Shown here one piece after another: positions 54,658-61,930 of a DNA stretch of 64,000 nucleotides (positions are counted from its first letter, which is position 1; the number at the start of each line of letters is the position of its first letter). The notes beneath the pieces were generated by a model. It did no database searches. It saw only the letters and a program-made list of their open reading frames with translations, and was not told where the DNA came from. The stretch comes from Verrucomicrobiia bacterium DG1235 (lineage in GTDB: Bacteria > Verrucomicrobiota > Verrucomicrobiia > Opitutales > Opitutaceae). Both the position numbers and the translations under genes were made by a program. The stretch is from contig DS990592.1 in the NCBI GenBank assembly GCA_000155695.1, positions 4,809,331 to 4,873,330 on the forward strand, in the 5' to 3' direction.

Positions 54658-54945
54658 TTATTCCCATCGATTCTTTCCTCTTGTCGTTATTTCGGTAACC
54701 AGAGACTTCGGCCCGACGAGTGAAATGCCCATGTAAGTCTCCTTCTGAAGAGTTACTGTATCCTTTTTGATTTTGTAGTTCTTTTGGTAGATCTCTTGTG
54801 AGCCTCCAACTCCCCAATCATCGCCGATATACTCAGCTCCGTAGATCTTTTGGAGAAACTCTTCCATTCCCTTGAATGCAGATTCGTTATGTTCGTCATC
54901 ACAGATTGTGACTTCGATCGTCTTTCTGCCGAATGGGAAATTCAT
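54658..54945 (-). CDS. Hypothetical protein, cassette
   Basis: 95 residues, soluble, no family recognised. It starts MNFPFGRKTIEVTICDDE and has a charged, Tyr/Lys-rich middle (YQKNYKIKKDTVTLQKETYM) and a C-terminal hydrophobic strand (GISLVGPKSLVTEI). ATG 54945 lies 7 bases after the core; the stop is about 24 bases before attC8, so here no attC-encoded tail is added. Confidence 0.68.
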   Translation of the reverse strand: MNFPFGRKTIEVTICDDEHNESAFKGMEEFLQKIYGAEYIGDDWGVGGSQEIYQKNYKIKKDTVTLQKETYMGISLVGPKSLVTEITTRGKNRWE

Positions 54946-54952
54946 CTTATTT

Positions 54953-55013
54953 GTAGAACGTCGAGCTCAGACGACGAGCGCTTGCGCTCGTTGTCTGCGG
55001 CGTTTTGTTAGGC
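54953..55013 (-). other. attC9, short class (61 bases)
   Basis: Cores GTAGAAC and GTTAGGC, stem GACGAGCGCTTGCGCTCGTT around a tight loop. Owned by the DUF2971 cassette; its stop codon is inside the core. Confidence 0.92.
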
Positions 55014-55751
55014 TAATTTTATTGGTATTTCTAATTCGAGTGCACATGGCTTTCGGTGAGCGTTAAGCAACTCAACATGAGCCCATTCTTCTGTCTTCAG
55101 TATGTTTCTGACTGTCTCGATATCGTCCAAGGAAGCGTTCATTCCAAAAATAATATGATCAACGCTTGATGAGCTAAATTCGTATAAGCCGTATGACTGC
55201 GTGTAGAACCGAACCTCATCCTCGTAAATCCAATGCTCGTGTTTCTTCGAGATGGATGCTTCAAGTAGATCGTCCTCTAGGGTGCACTGATCGATGAAAG
55301 CATCGCCAGTCCCGTATTTGTGTCCGTACAAAATATCTCTCTGTATTTCTAAAAACGGATGGTTTGTATCGTACGAGACTTCGTACTCCGAGAACTGCTT
55401 TCTTTCGTTGCGGGCGTTTAGGTCTTCTAATAAGCTATCAGTGAAACCTATGCATAATCCTCTGTGAGAATCAGCGTAGTGAGACCACATGAGAATATTT
55501 TCGTTTTTCTTGCTTAGGCATAGAATGCCGGCATCTCTCAAGCACCGGTCCATAAACGAAGAGGCCATCTCTATTTTTTTTGTGCCATGAGTGATTCCCT
55601 CTGTATTCAGTTCGCGTGCGAACTCTTCGGGTGAGAGCTGGCTATCAAAAGGATCGTTGAAGAAAGCGGGTCTTGAGAAGAACAGCTTTCGGAGTGCTAG
55701 TGTTTTCAACGTATCCTTGTTGAATGGCCTGTATTTGTATAGAAATGACAT
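55008..55751 (-). CDS. DUF2971 family protein, cassette
   Basis: 247 residues from ATG 55751 (MSFLYKYRP), 13 bases after the core. DUF2971 signature parts: LYKYRPFNKDTLKTLALRKL, FFSRPAFFNDPFDS, ILCLSKKNENILMWSHYADS and HRGLCIGF. The C-terminal part has HEHWIYEDEVRFY. The biochemical role of DUF2971 is unknown; it is frequent in mobile and defence-rich regions. Upstream in-frame codons lie inside attC10 and are not used. The stop TAA lies in the attC9 core. Confidence 0.9.
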   Translation of the reverse strand: MSFLYKYRPFNKDTLKTLALRKLFFSRPAFFNDPFDSQLSPEEFARELNTEGITHGTKKIEMASSFMDRCLRDAGILCLSKKNENILMWSHYADSHRGLCIGFTDSLLEDLNARNERKQFSEYEVSYDTNHPFLEIQRDILYGHKYGTGDAFIDQCTLEDDLLEASISKKHEHWIYEDEVRFYTQSYGLYEFSSSSVDHIIFGMNASLDDIETVRNILKTEEWAHVELLNAHRKPCALELEIPIKLA

Positions 55752-55763
55752 TCTATGATTTCT

Positions 55764-55824
55764 GCCTAACGTCGAGGCCACACGGCGAGCGCTTGCGCTC
55801 GTTGTGTGAGCCGTCTTGATGGGG
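55764..55824 (-). other. attC10, short class (61 bases)
   Basis: Cores GCCTAAC and GATGGGG. Stem GGCGAGCGC / GCGCTCGTT with arms GGCCACAC / GTGTGAGCC. The GAT-type core is matched by CCCCATC at 56065. Confidence 0.92.
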
Positions 55825-55860
55825 TTTCTTAGTTTTGTATTAGGGTAGGGCTCTTTTGTT

Positions 55861-56049
55861 CTAGTTCGATCCTTTATGCCTCTGCAGGATCATCTTTTTT
55901 AAAGAGGAATTGGGAGTTGGTCGGACCTGTCGAATGTCGATCTTTCTTCCGCTGCAGGATCTTCGTTTTTCTTCAGTCGTGATCGATAGTAGCTCGAATT
56001 TCAAAAATTTTTCCCTTCGGGAAGGCTTCGCCTGAAATAACTTCGTCAT
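55861..56049 (-). CDS. Small basic hypothetical protein, cassette
   Basis: Possible 62-residue basic protein (MTKLFQAKPSRREKFLKF...), the best minus-strand frame in a cassette of about 250 bases. An ATG at 56070 inside the recombination core would add seven residues. The DNA contains two near-repeats of GCTGCAGGATC/TCTGCAGGATC about 75 bases apart and a hairpin CCCTTCGGGAAGGCTTCGCC. The cassette may therefore be an RNA or decayed gene rather than coding. Confidence 0.35.
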   Translation of the reverse strand: MTKLFQAKPSRREKFLKFELLSITTEEKRRSCSGRKIDIRQVRPTPNSSLKKMILQRHKGSN

Positions 56050-56064
56050 TTCAATAATAGTTCT

Positions 56065-56187
56065 CCCCATCGCTAAGCTGATACGCGAGGGCTCGGAAGC
56101 CGTAGAGAAAGAGTAGACTGAGATTCGTCCTTGCTGCGTCCACAACTCGGGCGCTTGGCCCGAGTTGTATCGAGCGACTTGTTCGAC
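56065..56187 (-). other. attC11, long class (123 bases)
   Basis: Cores CCCCATC and GTTCGAC. Strong inner stem CAACTCGGGC / GCCCGAGTTG. It closely resembles attC14. Owned by the cassette with the gene at 56195-56581. Confidence 0.88.
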
Positions 56188-56194
56188 CTTATTT

Positions 56195-56581
56195 TCATTC
56201 TTCTTTCAGTTTCAACTTTTCGATCTTCAGCATTGCTTCGTTGTCTTCGACCCAAGGTTTACATCGTTCGAGAAGATCGAAAGATTCGGGTGACGAATGA
56301 GGATGAATGTCGACTATGATCGTTGTGTTTTCTTTGGTAGCCGTGCTGCAAACGGCTTCGAAGTCCTTACTTCGTATGAAGCTGAAATAGCCTCTTAATT
56401 TTTCCAACAATCTCTTCTGTGAATGCTCATCCGACTGTAGGGGACTTGCGATGATGACGTGGAAATCGGCTCCTCCATCTTTTCGAATACCGTAGTTGTC
56501 GATGTAGCCCAAAGCCGGTATCGGGTGGTCTGGCTCATCGTAAGTCGATTCGATGTCGTTGTGTGTGATCGATTTCGTCAT
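56195..56581 (-). CDS. Hypothetical protein, DUF6572-like, cassette
   Basis: 128 residues from ATG 56581 (MTKSITHNDIES), 9 bases after the core. The pattern KRLLEKLRGYFSFIRSKDFE, followed by TIIVDIHPHSSPESFDLLER and a C-terminal helix, resembles the DUF6572 family. That assignment rests on pattern only. Soluble; function unknown. The frame upstream of 56581 lies inside attC12 and is not used. Confidence 0.68.
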   Translation of the reverse strand: MTKSITHNDIESTYDEPDHPIPALGYIDNYGIRKDGGADFHVIIASPLQSDEHSQKRLLEKLRGYFSFIRSKDFEAVCSTATKENTTIIVDIHPHSSPESFDLLERCKPWVEDNEAMLKIEKLKLKEE

Positions 56582-56589
56582 TTTCTTTC

Positions 56590-56715
56590 GTCGAACGTCG
56601 AGCTCAGGCGACAAGGCCTCGGCTATCGTTTGAATTTCTGGGGTGTTTGATTTTCATGGGGTCGAAGTGAAAGAGGCGGGCGTTTGCCGCAGTTGCCTGG
56701 AGCGCTTTGTTGGAT
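56590..56715 (-). other. attC12, long class (126 bases)
   Basis: Cores GTCGAAC and GTTGGAT. About 80 percent like attC1 although the cassettes carry unrelated genes. Arms GAGCTCAGGC / GCCTGGAGC. Confidence 0.9.
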
Positions 56716-56716
56716 A

Positions 56717-57184
56717 CTATTTCCATATCGTTTTAATCTCTCTCAGTTCTAGCAGGATTGGATCTCTCTTTTCTAGTTCGGCCTCTAGGGGCTCTATGCC
56801 TAGCTGTCTGGTCGAAATCGGTTTCGTAAGTGAAACCGATGACAAGATCGGAGAGTGTCCCATTAGTGCTATGCTTTCTTTCGTAACTTTTTCTTCACCC
56901 AAGTAGAGTTCGGCTCTGAGCATGACAAAAGTGGATGGGAGGACTATGATCGTAAACTCATCTTTCTCTTCTTGGGAGGATTCGATGTAGAATTTGAGAC
57001 CTTGCTCCATTTCAGCAAAATCGTTTTTCGCATCTTCATCTATTCGAACTGCTTCAAAACGAGAAGTGAACTGGGACTCAGCTAGTTCGCCGAAGTCCTC
57101 ACCAAGAATGCTATCAGTCAACCAATCAGCGGATGCAATGGCTGAGATCGCTAGAGCGGCTAGAACTGTATTCAATTTCTTCAT
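56717..57184 (-). CDS. Secreted hypothetical protein, cassette
   Basis: 155 residues with a clear signal peptide (MKKLNTVLAALAISAIASA, cleavage before DW), so periplasmic or exported. The mature part is acidic with FTIIVLPSTFVMLRAELYLG as a hydrophobic core. No family recognised. The ATG directly follows the core: the initiator's T is part of GTTGGAT, leaving no room for a ribosome site inside the cassette, so the preceding attC must supply it. Confidence 0.72.
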   Translation of the reverse strand: MKKLNTVLAALAISAIASADWLTDSILGEDFGELAESQFTSRFEAVRIDEDAKNDFAEMEQGLKFYIESSQEEKDEFTIIVLPSTFVMLRAELYLGEEKVTKESIALMGHSPILSSVSLTKPISTRQLGIEPLEAELEKRDPILLELREIKTIWK

Positions 57185-57279
57185 CCAACGCCAAGTTCTA
57201 GTAAGAGTGACAGCCTAGGATGTATCCATTGTGAATTCGGGCGGGACTGTCACGAATTACTAGGTACGTCTTGTTCTGT
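57183..57279 (-). other. attC13, intermediate length (97 bases)
   Basis: Cores ATCCAAC and GTTCTGT. Well-paired arms CTAGTAA/TTACTAG and GTGACAG/CTGTCAC. Its sequence is unlike the other sites, suggesting a separate origin for this cassette. Confidence 0.85.
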
Positions 57280-57288
57280 CTGATTTCT

Positions 57289-57507
57289 TTAATCATTTCC
57301 AAAATCTCCGCCACCGAGGTCGCCAGGCCCGCTAGTATAAGCATCCCAAAATTTCTTTCTTTTAGCAGGGGAATCCGTTTCAGTTCTATCAAGGTGTAGA
57401 TTGTGAAACCTACTTTTCATTCGTTTTCTTTTCAAATGAATCCTGACCATTAGAAAAGCGATCAATGCGACCATTGAAATCGCAGCTAGAATGAGTGGTT
57501 CCTTCAT
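57289..57507 (-). CDS. Small single-helix membrane protein, cassette
   Basis: 72 residues from ATG 57507 (MKEPLILAAISMVALIAFLM), an N-terminal membrane anchor. A basic region follows (HLKRKRMKSRFHNLHL), then a Gly/Asp-rich end (GPGDLGGGDFGND). The upstream frame to 57603 is inside attC14 and is not used. No family recognised. Confidence 0.6.
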   Translation of the reverse strand: MKEPLILAAISMVALIAFLMVRIHLKRKRMKSRFHNLHLDRTETDSPAKRKKFWDAYTSGPGDLGGGDFGND

Positions 57508-57530
57508 TTCAATTTTTGGTACAGAACGTG

Positions 57531-57645
57531 AAGGTGATACGCGAGGGCCTAGATTGAACGTGGTGAAAGAGTAGGGCAAGATATGTCGTTGCTGCATCCA
57601 CAACTCGGGCGCTTGGCCCGAGTTGTATCGACCGCCTGGTTGTGC
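57531..57645 (-). other. attC14, long class (115 bases)
   Basis: Cores ACAGAAC and GTTGTGC, inner stem CAACTCGGGC / GCCCGAGTTG. Its right core is the only one that does not match the 5' core of the cassette it should belong to (CGACAAC at 59324). The IS3-type element lies between. Confidence 0.88.
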
Positions 57646-57759
57646 CCTCTTTCTTTCATTGGTTTGGTTTTGTCAGTATTGCTGTGGCTGACCTGCTCCC
57701 CGTAAACAGAGCCATTTGAGTTGAGAGTCTTCCCGTGATCAACATGAAAGGAAGACCAT

Positions 57760-58044
57760 ATGAGCCGAGGAAAAGGCAAACGATACAAGGAGGAGGAGAT
57801 CGTGCGCATCCTGCGCGACGCCGAGGGCGGTACGCCCGTGGCGGAGATCCTTCGCAAGCACAACATATCCGCCGGCACCTTCTACCGCTGGCGCAACCAG
57901 TACGCGGGGATGGACGCGGTCCACCTGCGAAGGCTGAAGGAGCTGGAGGCCGAGAACGCCAAGCTCAAGAGGATGGTGGCCGAGCGCATGCTCGACATCG
58001 AGGCGCTCAAGGAGATCAACTCAAAAAACTGGTCAAGCCCGTAG
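57760..58044 (+). CDS. IS3-family transposase OrfA
   Basis: 94 residues. Helix-turn-helix DNA-binding subunit (KRYKEEEIVRILRDAEGGTP, AGTFYRWRNQYAG) followed by a leucine-zipper-like helix (LRRLKELEAENAKLKRMVAE). It has a good ribosome site (GGAAG) 8 bases before ATG 57760. Near its end lies the slippery heptamer A AAA AAC at 58023-58029, in the right phase for -1 frameshifting into orfB. Confidence 0.93.
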   Translation: MSRGKGKRYKEEEIVRILRDAEGGTPVAEILRKHNISAGTFYRWRNQYAGMDAVHLRRLKELEAENAKLKRMVAERMLDIEALKEINSKNWSSP

Positions 58045-58937
58045 AGAAGCGTCGAGCCGTCGACCACCTTCGCGAGAGCCGCGGCTTTTCCCTGCGGCGA
58101 TCCTGCGGGCTTATGTCCATGTCGAGAAGCAGCTACGCCTACGAGCCGTCCCGCGACGACTCCGAGCTGGCGGGGCTGCTCAGGGAGAAGGCCCTCGAGC
58201 GCAAGCGATGGGGCTACCGCCGGCTGCACGTGCTGGTCAGGCGCGAAGGCATGGAGGTCAACCTCAAGCGGACCTACCGCGTGTACCGCGACGAGGGGCT
58301 GCAGGTGAGGCGCCGCAAGAGGAAGCGCCATCGCGTGGCCAGGACCTTCGAGCCGTTCGTCTCCACCGAACCCAACCAGCGGTGGAGCATGGACTTCGTG
58401 CACGACTCCACATGGAAGGGGCGGACGATGAGGATGCTCACTGTCGTGGACGACTGCACCAAGGAGTGCCTATGGATCGAGGTCGCCACCTCGATCCCGG
58501 GAAGCCGGGTGTCGCAGATCCTCGGCCACCTGTCCGAGCTGCGGGGCAAGCCCGGGAGGATACACAGCGACAACGGCCCGGAGTTCGCCGGCATGGCGCT
58601 GGACCGGTGGTGCTACGAGAACGGCGTCGAGCACACCTTTATCCAGCCCGGCAAGCCGCAGCAGAACTGCTACGCGGAGAGCTTCAACGGGAAGCTTCGC
58701 GACGAGTGCCTCAACGAGCATTGGTTCGACAGCGTCGTCCACGCTCGAGGCGTCGTCGAGAGCTGGTGGGAGGACTACAACGAGGTGCGTCCGCACTCCA
58801 GTCTGGGTAACCTGACGCCGAGGCGCTACGCAGCCAAACTGGCGGCGAGCCCCCTAGGGGGCTTGGGTAGGAATGATACAGTTGACCAATCCAGAAACAA
58901 TAACCACAAAACAACTACGGAAGCCTCTCACTGCTGA
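58027..58937 (+). CDS. IS3-family transposase OrfB (DDE), made by -1 frameshift from OrfA
   Basis: Catalytic part of the transposase, fused to OrfA by -1 frameshifting at A6C (58023-58029). It continues as KKLVKPVEKRRAVDHL. An HTH_21-like region (RKRWGYRRLHVLVRREG) is followed by the integrase-core fold with all three acidic residues: Asp at 58392 (WSMDFVHD), Asp at 58569 (HSDNGPEF) and Glu at 58677 (CYAESFNGKLRDE). The last two are separated by 35 residues, as in DD(35)E enzymes. The frame is intact, so the element may be active. Confidence 0.92.
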
Positions 58938-58962
58938 CGGTACTGAAAGGGGGAGCAGGTCA

Positions 58963-59318
58963 TTTATGCTAAATGATTTGGTCTTCCTCTTTTTGTATTC
59001 AGGCGACCATCCTGCTGTCCAAAAGAAATATTCATTTCCTTTTATAACTGAACGAGTTTTACGTACTCCTGCGATTTCACCTGTACGTTTAGTTTTTCTC
59101 TCAGACAGCTCCTTTCTTGTAAGCGGTGGAAAAAGTTCAAGTAGTTCTCGGTGGTAGCTTTCGGCTTCCTTCAATGCCGCCTCCGAACCACCGCATGCTG
59201 AATCGTGAAATAGCTTATCAAAAGGAACTCCTTCTCTTCTATATCTAACGTACCAGCCTTTAGCCCGATCGTATTCATATCGAGATATGCCGGGCTTGCC
59301 TGGGTTCTTTCTTTTCAT
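58963..59318 (-). pseudogene. AP2-domain-like protein, 3' end lost to the IS, cassette
   Basis: About 118 residues remain. Residues 10-60 (GISRYEYDRAKGWYVRYRRE...AALKEAESYHREL) resemble an AP2-type DNA-binding repeat. A second repeat begins near residue 85 (GVRKTRSVIKGNEYFFWTAG...KTKSFSI) and is cut by the IS at 58962. Reading on across the element's left flank gives only a few residues before a stop, not the rest of an AP2 repeat, so part of the gene is missing. ATG 59318 lies 5 bases after the core TTGTCG. Confidence 0.72.
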
Positions 59319-59323
59319 TTCTT

Positions 59324-59448
59324 CGACAACGCCGAGGTGATACGTGAGCTCAAGTTAAAGCTCGATCGTTTGGTTAAGGTTGAATGTGTCTGGTGGGAAT
59401 GAAAAACGGCGAGCGCTTACCCGAATTGTATCGACCGATTTGTTCGAC
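59324..59448 (-). other. attC15, long class (125 bases)
   Basis: Cores CGACAAC and GTTCGAC. Arms GGTGATACG / TTGTATCGACC; internal inverted repeat GAGCTCAAGTTAAAGCTC. Owned by the cassette with the gene at 59494-59751. Confidence 0.88.
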
Positions 59449-59493
59449 CTATTTTTAATTCTTTCTTTCGTATCCATATTTCTGTGCAGGAAT

Positions 59494-59751
59494 CTATTTC
59501 TTAAGGTAATAGAAGCAAATGCTTGCTATCATCGAGAGAACGAAAAGACGGAGGTGAAATAGATACCTTTTTCTGTAAATCTTTCCTTTTTCAGTCAGGA
59601 GGTTTTCGTTCGTGACGTACTCTAGTCGAGGGTACTTTGTCCTAGAACCCTCGACATTCTCCATTATCATATAACCGAAATACGCCTGAGTTCCGAGGAG
59701 CCCGATTAGGGCTACAGCGTTTAGGAGTTCGATTATTCTGAGGACTGACAT
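59494..59751 (-). CDS. Small two-helix membrane protein, cassette
   Basis: 85 residues with hydrophobic segments at both ends (IIELLNAVALIGLLGTQAYF and LRLFVLSMIASICFYYL) and a charged loop between them. ATG 59751 lies 10 bases after the core TTCGAC. No family recognised. Confidence 0.68.
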   Translation of the reverse strand: MSVLRIIELLNAVALIGLLGTQAYFGYMIMENVEGSRTKYPRLEYVTNENLLTEKGKIYRKRYLFHLRLFVLSMIASICFYYLKK

Positions 59752-59760
59752 TTTTTCTTC

Positions 59761-59892
59761 GTCGAACGTCGAGGCTACACGATGGCGGCAGCTTTTCGGG
59801 TAGAGGTTCCAGTAGTTTCGATGCGATTACGGATGCGATCGAAGTGAAAGAGGCGAGCGCTTGCCGACATTGTGTGCGCCGCCTTGTTAGCC
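59761..59892 (-). other. attC16, long class (132 bases)
   Basis: Cores GTCGAAC and GTTAGCC. Arms GGCTACACGATG / CATTGTGTGCGCC. Internal box GTGAAAGAGGCGAGCGCTTG. Owned by repeat cassette copy P. Confidence 0.9.
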
Positions 59893-60100
59893 AAATGATT
59901 CGTGTCTCCAAATGTGGAATACACTAGAATCGAATCATTAATCTGGCATAGGACTGGGTTGGTCATCTTAGGGCTAGGGTAACTTGGGTATCGGCTAAGC
60001 TTGGATTCTCTAGGTCAAGAAGTCTAGTTCACTGTTCGAGGATGTTGCCTCCTTCGGACCTAAAACTCTCTCAATATAAATTTCTTCATAAGTGGCTAAC
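59886..60100 (-). repeat. Gene-less repeated cassette body, copy P (215 bases)
   Basis: Matched cores GGCTAAC / GTTAGCC. It differs from the copy at 63501-63715 at only 4 of 215 positions. On the minus strand the only frame near the cassette start is MKKFILREF and then a stop. A later ATG (near 59966) opens a frame with DSILVYSTFGDTN that runs into attC16 and stops at 59775. Confidence 0.85.
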
Positions 60101-60166
60101 GTGAAAGCCATACGCGGAAGTCAGCGCGGAGCGCTGGCTGGAGTTGTATGGGCTGACTGGTTAGGA
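60094..60166 (-). other. attC17, short class (73 bases)
   Basis: Cores GGCTAAC and GTTAGGA, arms AGCCATACG / TGTATGGGCT, inner stem CAGCGCGGAGCGCTGG. Owned by the HEPN-like cassette. Confidence 0.93.
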
Positions 60167-60835
60167 TTTAATTCTTTTTAGTAATTTCTCGACTGATGCT
60201 TTGTGGTGTTCCTCTTCTTGAATCGTAATTTTATCAAAGGATAAGTTATCGCCGTTGTCATAGAGGCGGGTGAGAACACGATCTATCTTAAGTGCATAGA
60301 TAACAAGATCCTCAATTTGTTTGATCTTGGTTTTTGAGAAAAGCAGATGAGCTGTATCCATCATGCTAAAATCTGTATGTGCGTATACCTTGTGTCTAAT
60401 TGGTTTTATGTGCTCTTCGTAGTCTTTCTGTTTCTTGGAAGTTTCACCTCGTAGTCTGAGGAAGTCGGCTTGAGTTGGCGAGTATTTGGAGTCCATGTAG
60501 GAATCCAGCCAATTTCTGTCAGCATTTACCGGAGGAGCGACGCGTTTTCGTTCACGTAGAGCTTCCTTGGAAAAATCGTCGATATTATCGATGCATTCTC
60601 TTAAGAGCTTGTGAATAGAAAATGCGTCTCCATCGATATCGAAAATTCGGCCGAGAGTCATGAAATGCGTGACTTGGAGTGAATGAAGAATTATGTTCCA
60701 GGTTTCGGCATCAAGGTTGAGGGTACGTTCGATTTCTGAGCATTCGTAGGCAATATCGTGGATTCCTTTCCAAGTGTAGAAAGTCGAACTTAGAGCGACT
60801 ACCTCCTCGTTGAATTTGCTCAGCAAACTTCTCAT
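60161..60835 (-). CDS. HEPN/AbiU2-like protein, cassette
   Basis: 224 residues, all helical. YEEHIKPIRHKVYAHTDFSM near residue 145 has the Arg-(x)n-His arrangement of HEPN RNases. The overall plan (N-terminal helix bundle with LHSLQVTHFMTLGRIFDID, then the R...H helix, then KIKQIEDLVIYALKIDRVL) resembles AbiU2-type abortive-infection or uncharacterised HEPN proteins. If active it would be an RNase, perhaps a phage-defence or toxin-like function; no antitoxin partner is in the cassette. ATG 60835 lies 9 bases after the core; the stop touches attC17. Confidence 0.68.
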   Translation of the reverse strand: MRSLLSKFNEEVVALSSTFYTWKGIHDIAYECSEIERTLNLDAETWNIILHSLQVTHFMTLGRIFDIDGDAFSIHKLLRECIDNIDDFSKEALRERKRVAPPVNADRNWLDSYMDSKYSPTQADFLRLRGETSKKQKDYEEHIKPIRHKVYAHTDFSMMDTAHLLFSKTKIKQIEDLVIYALKIDRVLTRLYDNGDNLSFDKITIQEEEHHKASVEKLLKRIKS

Positions 60836-60841
60836 TTTATT

Positions 60842-60968
60842 TTCCTAACGCTAAGGTGATACGACGGCGGCTTCGGTCATCGCTACCACGTCTGGGTTGG
60901 TTGATTTCGAAGTGTCGATGAGAAAGAGGCGGGCGTTTGGCGCCGTTGTATCGACCGTCTGGTTGTCT
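60842..60968 (-). other. attC18, long class (127 bases)
   Basis: Cores TCCTAAC and GTTGTCT. Arms AAGGTGATACGACGGCGG / CGCCGTTGTATCGACC. The lipoprotein gene reads through this whole site. Confidence 0.92.
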
Positions 60969-61465
60969 TCGTTCTTTAGTAGTCCAATACGAAAGAAAGG
61001 AGCCTTATCGGACGAATAGTCGTAGCTTTCTGGGTGATGCCTAATCGTACGAAAAAAATCTCTTTTCTTTTCCTTGGGGACTAGGGTTGATCGACCTTTG
61101 TGTAGGTACAGGAGATATGTCGCTTCTATTTCTTTCTTCGTTGGGCTTTGGAAACTGAGATGTAGTTCGTTCCTAATGACCGACCATGTTCCGGAGGTCT
61201 CTTCCCACGTTCCATGGAAAACCGGACCCTCTTCAGGGTAACCTGCTTCAACGTAGGAATCCATCATCTCGTAGGAAAATTCAAAGGACCGATCTGGTTT
61301 AAGGAGTAACTTACTACTGCTAAACGGGGCTGACCAATGAAAGTAGCTTCCGACTATTTGATTAGGTTGGGGATTGGGAATCAGGCTCGCCCTTTCTAGA
61401 TGGAACGTCGTGCATGACGTGCAAAACAGAAGAGAGATAAATACGCCTGTAGTTGTTTTTCCCAT
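60851..61465 (-). CDS. Putative lipoprotein whose C terminus is encoded by attC, cassette
   Basis: 204 residues with a short lipoprotein signal (MGKTTTGVFISLLFCTSC; lipobox LLFC or CTSC). The middle has VGSYFHWSAPFSSSKLLLKP and FHGTWEETSGTWSVIRNELH, a beta-sandwich typical of small exported proteins. From about residue 168 (TVDTTAPNARLFLIDTSKS...) to the stop, the sequence is translated from attC18. That tail is unlikely to be functional, though it is in frame to the end. No family recognised. Confidence 0.68.
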   Translation of the reverse strand: MGKTTTGVFISLLFCTSCTTFHLERASLIPNPQPNQIVGSYFHWSAPFSSSKLLLKPDRSFEFSYEMMDSYVEAGYPEEGPVFHGTWEETSGTWSVIRNELHLSFQSPTKKEIEATYLLYLHKGRSTLVPKEKKRDFFRTIRHHPESYDYSSDKAPFFRIGLLKNEDNQTVDTTAPNARLFLIDTSKSTNPDVVAMTEAAVVSP

Positions 61466-61472
61466 TCTATTT

Positions 61473-61599
61473 AGACAACGTCAAATCCACACGATGTCGG
61501 TCTCAGCTGGGATTCCACGTCTGGGTTGGTTGATTTGTAAGGGTTTCGTTGTGAAAGGGGCGGGCGATGACCGACATTGTGTGCGATGCCTTGTTAGCC
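61473..61599 (-). other. attC19, long class (127 bases)
   Basis: Cores AGACAAC and GTTAGCC, arms CCACACGATGTCGG / CCGACATTGTGTG. Owned by repeat cassette copy S. Confidence 0.93.
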
Positions 61600-61812
61600 A
61601 AATGGAACGTGTATCCAGATGTCGAATCCACTCGAATCGATTTTTTAAACTGGCATAGGGCCTTGCTCATTGAATTTGGGTGACAGGGTTCTATGGGTTG
61701 CGGTGAAGCTCGAAATGTCGAAGTCAAATAGTCTATTCCGTTGGTAGAGGTTGCTGCTTCCTTCGATTCAAAAACCCTCAATGGTATTATATATTCTTCA
61801 GAAGTGGCTAAC
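61593..61812 (-). repeat. Gene-less repeated cassette body, copy S (220 bases)
   Basis: Matched cores GGCTAAC / GTTAGCC. Related to the bodies at 59886 and 63501 but more diverged. Uniquely, one minus-strand frame stays open through the whole body (61503-61850, with FESKEAATSTNGIDYLTSTF and SIRVDSTSGYTFHLANKA). It has no good start codon inside the cassette. The other copies carry in-frame stops at several points in the same frame. Confidence 0.75.
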
Positions 61813-61930
61813 GCCGAGACCATACGACGAGGCCTAAGCTTGGCTTCCATTTCTGAGGTCGTTGTTTTCTAAAGGTTCGTTGTGAAAAAGGCGGGCGTTT
61901 GCCGAAGTTGTATGCGTCGATTGGTTAGGC
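61806..61930 (-). other. attC20, long class (125 bases)
   Basis: Cores GGCTAAC and GTTAGGC, arms GACCATACGACG / AGTTGTATGCGTC. Internal box GTGAAAAAGGCGGGCGTTTG. Owned by the VOC cassette. Confidence 0.92.

Larger units (their letters stand above)
57689..58962 (+). mobile_element. IS3-family insertion sequence (1,274 bases)
   Basis: Element bounded by inverted repeats beginning TGACCTGCTCCCC (57689-57701 and, inverted, 58950-58962). It carries orfA and orfB with an A6C frameshift signal. GC content is clearly higher than in the surrounding cassettes. The flanking bases (GGC on the left, TTT on the right) are not a target duplication. It interrupts the second AP2-like repeat of a cassette gene. 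It is the only transposon seen in the window. Confidence 0.93.

Noticed and set aside
57760-58937. IS3 transposase as the integron integrase
   Set aside because: It has the DDE catalytic plan (DD35E), not the Arg/His/Tyr plan of a tyrosine integrase.
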